A DNA stretch of 46,291 nt, from NCBI GenBank assembly GCA_002727675.1, contig PBXQ01000077.1, forward strand, positions 1 through 46,291, written 5' to 3'. A program made the position numbers and the translations under genes. Of the stretch, positions 42,006-46,291 are shown one piece after another; within the stretch, counting starts at the first letter, position 1; each line of letters starts with the position of its first letter. Source of the DNA: Thermoplasmata archaeon. GTDB lineage: Archaea > Thermoplasmatota > Poseidoniia > Poseidoniales > Thalassarchaeaceae. The notes under the pieces were generated by a model, which worked only from the letters and a program-made list of their open reading frames with translations, was not told the DNA's origin and searched no databases.

Positions 42006-45000
42006 ATGGGACGTGCTTTGACTCGGTGTTCACGGGCGGTAACAAACCTAATTACCACCCTATCATTTGTTTTACTTGCCCCTACTGTTACTGCTAGCCC
42101 TACTATAGTATCTTCAAGTCATGTTGAACTACATTTGATGATTCCATTAGTAATTTCAATTATTTTTGGTTTATTTCTCTGGAGATGGCTATTGCCAATG
42201 TCATTATCCAATTTGCAAGTTGCATTCGAAATTGATGATGGGTTGTATGAAGTCCACCGCTTAACAAAAAACAAAAGAGAAGCATTGAGGCTGCTTGCTG
42301 CACCAAAAGTTGCAATCGGTTCAATGGCATATTTACTTGCAATGACTGGCATTTTGCTAATTGTTGCTGAATTACTAATTGGCCCCTCAGTTTTTTACCA
42401 GCCTGTAATTTACATGATGTTAATTTTAATCGCATTTCCGATTATTCTTTCGCCTTTCGTCACACTATACGCCCAACTATCTAAGCATACTAGCGACATT
42501 GGCAAATTATCCCTCTCCAAGACATTGTATGGTATGGTCTCTACTATTATGTTGGTGCTTGTTAGTACAATAGCGGTTTTCATGATAGGGTATCAAAAAT
42601 CTGGAAATGGAGCAGACCAAGATGTTTTAGGCCAGTGGATAGGTTTTGCACTACTTATGTTCATGGCTCCTACAATACTAGCATATGGTAGAATTATGGG
42701 AGCCTCATGGAACACGTTGATAATCAATAAATGGAGAACAATGAAAGGATTACCGACTGCTATTGATCCTGACAAGCCAGGTTATTTCAAGAGGTTCTTC
42801 TCATTAATAATTGTCTTATTTTTGGCTACAATGCCATTAGCAGCATTGAACGGGATTGTCACACTAGTATTTGTCCAAATTGAAAATCCAGCAGATGCTA
42901 ATTCAATGTTAGATTTAGGCGGAATTATCGGTTGGGAAATATATCAATTTGTTGAAAATAACCCAATTCTACTCAAACTTATTTCATTGAAAGCTTTGGA
43001 AATCACTCTTGCATCCTACCTAATGCTAAATGTTGCTGTTGTAGGTTTAGCATTTATATTTGAATTAACTAGAAACCTTTTCCTTGGTGGACAAACATTC
43101 GCAGGCATAGGTGGAGTGATTCTAGCTAGGCCACGTGAAATACGTAGTGAGATTGATGTACAGGGTAAAATTCTATTTTTTGGTTTAGCAGGATTTAGTG
43201 GATATTCAGTAATATTATTGATTTTACAGACTTACAAAGAATTTAGTCACTTAATGCCATATGGTGAGTCATCACCTTTTCTTCAGGAAGAAATCCTACT
43301 CTCCCAGACTTGGCAATTTATTGCTGCAGGGCAAGCCATTTTCCTCCTAACATGGATCCTTAGTTTAACCCGTTTCAAAACAATGCAACAATTAAGATTT
43401 GATCTGAATCCAGATGTCCGTAGAGAAGGCGCCATACTGTCCGGAGGCGGCGATTGGATGAGAAATCATGTAGAAAGTGCCGCTTACAATGATAATTTAG
43501 ATGCATTGAGGAAATTCCAAAATGATAACATCAAAGGGAACCAATTAGTAGTTCAACTTGAAAAAAGCAGGGCACGAATGTTAGAATGTGCTATGCGCGG
43601 ACTTTGGCCTGAGGCTATTGATGTTGCTAGAAAACTACTAGCTCAACAGGGTGGTGATGATGATGAAGCTAGAATGATCATCGCGGCAGGACATATTGCA
43701 TCTAGAAGATTAGATGCTGCAAAAGAGGCCCTAAGAGGTTTAGAACAACCAGAAGGATATGATGAGCCAGAAATTCTTTCTTTTGTAGCAGAATGGTTTG
43801 ACCCTTGGGATGGAAAAGCTAAATTTGACGACTTCTATGATTGGGAACATAGTTCATCTATTGATTACTTACAAGAATTACAAAAAAGGTTGCAGTTTTG
43901 GGAACCGGACACATCTATAGACTCGACACATAATGACCCATTGACTTTACACGCAATGATTAGTTCTGTAGCAACACTAAGAGCACAAAGAAGACATGAT
44001 GAAGCATTAGAACTGGCCTTGGATTGCATAAGAAAAAATCCAAATTCTGCTAAAGCACGTATAGCAGCATCATTGTGCCTAATAGATTCAGGAGATTGGT
44101 TTGACGCTCTTGATATTTTTGAAGAATTACAAATTAGTGCTCCTGAAGATCCTCGTGTAAAAGCACTAGGATTAATTTTAGGATTCGCTGCTCCAAAGAA
44201 TGAACTCGAATCGGCTATAGTTGATGCGCCTAAAAAAGAATTCCGAAGATGGGTTGACGAAGCACCTGCTAACGCAATTGCAGCACTAACAACAAATAAT
44301 GGAGAAGACGAAGCAATTACAGCTAACATCTTAATTGCTGCCCATGAAGGAATAGAAAGAGAAGTACCGCCTAGATATACTCCTTCAACAGCCTGGAGGG
44401 TATTCAATTTACTTGTTCTTTTACCAATGTGGATATTTTCAGGGATAGTAGCTTATTCTAGGAGTGATAGTCAAACAATAGGAATAATATTTTCAATCTC
44501 ACTAATTGCACTTCATTACTTTGGCTTAAAATTCAGACGACAACAACGTAGAGTTATTCGCCACAGAGATCAAAAGGCTATGGTAACATACGCTAAGAGA
44601 TTAAAACGATACAAAGTATCTTTTGACAAGGATAGAATACCAGTAGGAACTCATTTGCTTCTTTCGGGCTTGCTCGTAACAATTAATGGAGTAGTATATG
44701 ATTTAGGACTGCCTGGCTGGCTAGTAGTTAGATTACCCAAATCTACGAATAAAATAGTAAAAAGAAATCTGGCAACGAGGCGGAAAAAATTATTGAAAAG
44801 CTCACCTGCTAGATGTTCCCCTCTTCCAACTGAATGGTGGAATAAGAGGCCAAAACCTGTTAAAAAAGAAAAAAGAGTACTTGAAAAGTTAATCGGCCCT
44901 GCGGCTTACCGTGGAAAGCAAATCAGAAATTTAACAGGCGCCGCAGATGCTACAGATGGTGAACGAGTACCCATCATGGAAACAAATTTAGAAGAAAAAC

Positions 45001-45086
45001 ACATCCCAACACACTCAATTAAATCACAAAACACAGGCCCTAAAAGACCTAGTTCACGACCATCAAAACAGCCACCTAAAGATTAG
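42006..45086 (+). CDS. Large membrane protein with internal TPR-like region
   Basis: Many N-terminal TM helices; soluble helical repeats (MLECAMRGLWPEAIDVARKLLAQQGGDDDEARMIIAAGHIASRRLDAAKEAL); further TM helices; basic Ser/Pro tail. Confidence 0.7.
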   Translation: MGRALTRCSRAVTNLITTLSFVLLAPTVTASPTIVSSSHVELHLMIPLVISIIFGLFLWRWLLPMSLSNLQVAFEIDDGLYEVHRLTKNKREALRLLAAPKVAIGSMAYLLAMTGILLIVAELLIGPSVFYQPVIYMMLILIAFPIILSPFVTLYAQLSKHTSDIGKLSLSKTLYGMVSTIMLVLVSTIAVFMIGYQKSGNGADQDVLGQWIGFALLMFMAPTILAYGRIMGASWNTLIINKWRTMKGLPTAIDPDKPGYFKRFFSLIIVLFLATMPLAALNGIVTLVFVQIENPADANSMLDLGGIIGWEIYQFVENNPILLKLISLKALEITLASYLMLNVAVVGLAFIFELTRNLFLGGQTFAGIGGVILARPREIRSEIDVQGKILFFGLAGFSGYSVILLILQTYKEFSHLMPYGESSPFLQEEILLSQTWQFIAAGQAIFLLTWILSLTRFKTMQQLRFDLNPDVRREGAILSGGGDWMRNHVESAAYNDNLDALRKFQNDNIKGNQLVVQLEKSRARMLECAMRGLWPEAIDVARKLLAQQGGDDDEARMIIAAGHIASRRLDAAKEALRGLEQPEGYDEPEILSFVAEWFDPWDGKAKFDDFYDWEHSSSIDYLQELQKRLQFWEPDTSIDSTHNDPLTLHAMISSVATLRAQRRHDEALELALDCIRKNPNSAKARIAASLCLIDSGDWFDALDIFEELQISAPEDPRVKALGLILGFAAPKNELESAIVDAPKKEFRRWVDEAPANAIAALTTNNGEDEAITANILIAAHEGIEREVPPRYTPSTAWRVFNLLVLLPMWIFSGIVAYSRSDSQTIGIIFSISLIALHYFGLKFRRQQRRVIRHRDQKAMVTYAKRLKRYKVSFDKDRIPVGTHLLLSGLLVTINGVVYDLGLPGWLVVRLPKSTNKIVKRNLATRRKKLLKSSPARCSPLPTEWWNKRPKPVKKEKRVLEKLIGPAAYRGKQIRNLTGAADATDGERVPIMETNLEEKHIPTHSIKSQNTGPKRPSSRPSKQPPKD

Positions 45087-45119
45087 AATTATTAACATAA
45101 GTTCAATTGCTGGTACCAC

Positions 45120-46241
45120 TTGCGAATAATAATGCCAATCGTTGATGAAGACAACGTTGATTCCACTCCTTTATTTGCAAAACGCTTAACGAAGAATTTT
45201 GTAAACAATGTACAAGGACTGATCATTGAAAATACCATTACACCTAGACTAATGCATATCATAGGCGTCAATGAATATGAATTATGGCTGAATGAATTAG
45301 AAAAACAAGTTGGCTTACCACTAGGAAGAAAACTTGCCCATGCAGCCTCGGAATCTGAAGAATTGAGAATGATTAATAATAAACCATCAATGCCCAGCAC
45401 TATATTCAATAAAATGAAAAAGAGAGTCGCTTGGGTAAATGAATCTTGGGAATTGAGTGGGCTTGGTCAATTTGAACAAATGAATAAGAAAGATGATGAA
45501 ATAACGTTAATTGTCCATAATAGAGCCCATTCATCTTTCGCTGCTGGAATGGCATCTGCAGCATATGAATTTTTGACATCATCTAGATACAGGTTTCATT
45601 GGTCCGATGATGGTAATTCAGAATCACTAATTACACTAGAAAATGATTCTAGGCCCATACCCTGTGCTGAGGTCACACCGATACCTTGGGATGATGCTAA
45701 ATTAGACCTAGAAGAATTTGATGAAATGCACCCATTAACTATCGCTTACCATGAATCTTCTGGGGTTTGGTCATTAGATGGAATACGGATGATGTGCATT
45801 AATCAAGACCTGTTATTGAGATTTGAGCAAAGTGTATTAGCAAACCTAATTGACAAACAAATCCCTCAATCAAATAGATATAAATGGAACGATATAGATG
45901 ATGAAGAGAGAGCAAAATTTTGGTCACTAGTTGCTGAAACCAGCCGGTTAAGATTTATTGCTCGAGACGAGATGGCTTTGATTGCTGAAACTGAACATTG
46001 GATTAATGCAGGTTACCGGTTCCTTACTAAATTCGGCCTAGGAGCCATCAGTGATGTTAGAAGCGTTGATGAACAAGGAGGGGTCGAAATTACCCTCCCT
46101 AAGATGTACCATCCAGCCATTACTGTTGGCATTTTAACTGCTGCTTGGGAAAAGTCCGAGGCAAGGGAGGCTAAATGTGAATGGAGTTGCTCAAAAAAGG
46201 GCCATATTATCAAAATTATAGGACTTCGCACTATCGCTTAA
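45120..46241 (+). CDS. Hypothetical protein with possible two-fold internal repeat
   Basis: Single long ORF; half 1 DEITLIVHNRAHSSFAAGMASAAYEFLTSSRYRFHWS, half 2 GVEITLPKMYHPAITVGILTAAWEKSEAREAKCEWS. Confidence 0.65.
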   Translation: MRIIMPIVDEDNVDSTPLFAKRLTKNFVNNVQGLIIENTITPRLMHIIGVNEYELWLNELEKQVGLPLGRKLAHAASESEELRMINNKPSMPSTIFNKMKKRVAWVNESWELSGLGQFEQMNKKDDEITLIVHNRAHSSFAAGMASAAYEFLTSSRYRFHWSDDGNSESLITLENDSRPIPCAEVTPIPWDDAKLDLEEFDEMHPLTIAYHESSGVWSLDGIRMMCINQDLLLRFEQSVLANLIDKQIPQSNRYKWNDIDDEERAKFWSLVAETSRLRFIARDEMALIAETEHWINAGYRFLTKFGLGAISDVRSVDEQGGVEITLPKMYHPAITVGILTAAWEKSEAREAKCEWSCSKKGHIIKIIGLRTIA

Positions 46242-46291
46242 TTCCTTTTAATACTAATTATTTTGAATCATCTTTTACACGTCCTCGGTTA

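Noticed and set aside
43865-44407. 180-aa minus-strand ORF
   Set aside because: Antisense to the TPR region of the 42006-45086 gene; no independent support.

Overview
The window is a low-GC, gene-dense archaeal chromosomal segment. Archaeal signatures are ribosomal proteins S19e/L39e/L31e/S17e, a PDCD5-family protein, Kae1 and a tRNA-Val(GAC) with no encoded CCA. My inference is a marine planktonic euryarchaeote (Poseidoniales/MGII- or MGIII-like), but this is not proven from the sequence. I saw no CRISPR array, transposase, rRNA or prophage. Recognisable modules are: AlaX; HutI; Kae1; FKBP PPIase; methylmalonyl-CoA mutase large subunit plus epimerase; an ABC exporter; a preQ0 cluster (RHH protein, FolE, QueE, QueC, QueD); a ribosomal protein cluster with TrmJ; a giant surface protein; a PqqD-like gene plus an unlisted 2-TM microprotein; a YdeP/FdhD-type molybdoenzyme pair with a divergent TrmB-V4R regulator; HesB/IscA; Ni-SOD plus its S26 protease; SerA-like dehydrogenase; ValRS; an RND exporter; an EVE protein; and an aminotransferase. 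The most unusual observation is in the QueC gene. QueC is fused in frame to a complete MsrB domain, and all four canonical QueC zinc-ligand cysteines appear substituted (S, S, S, D) while the PP-loop and substrate motifs are kept. Other points of note are exactly abutting stop codons at four of six convergent gene pairs, poly-Asp minisatellite-like coding tracts, a surface protein with a RING/PHD-like cytoplasmic tail, and an archaeal Ni-SOD/protease pair. No searches could be run; homology calls come from motif recognition.
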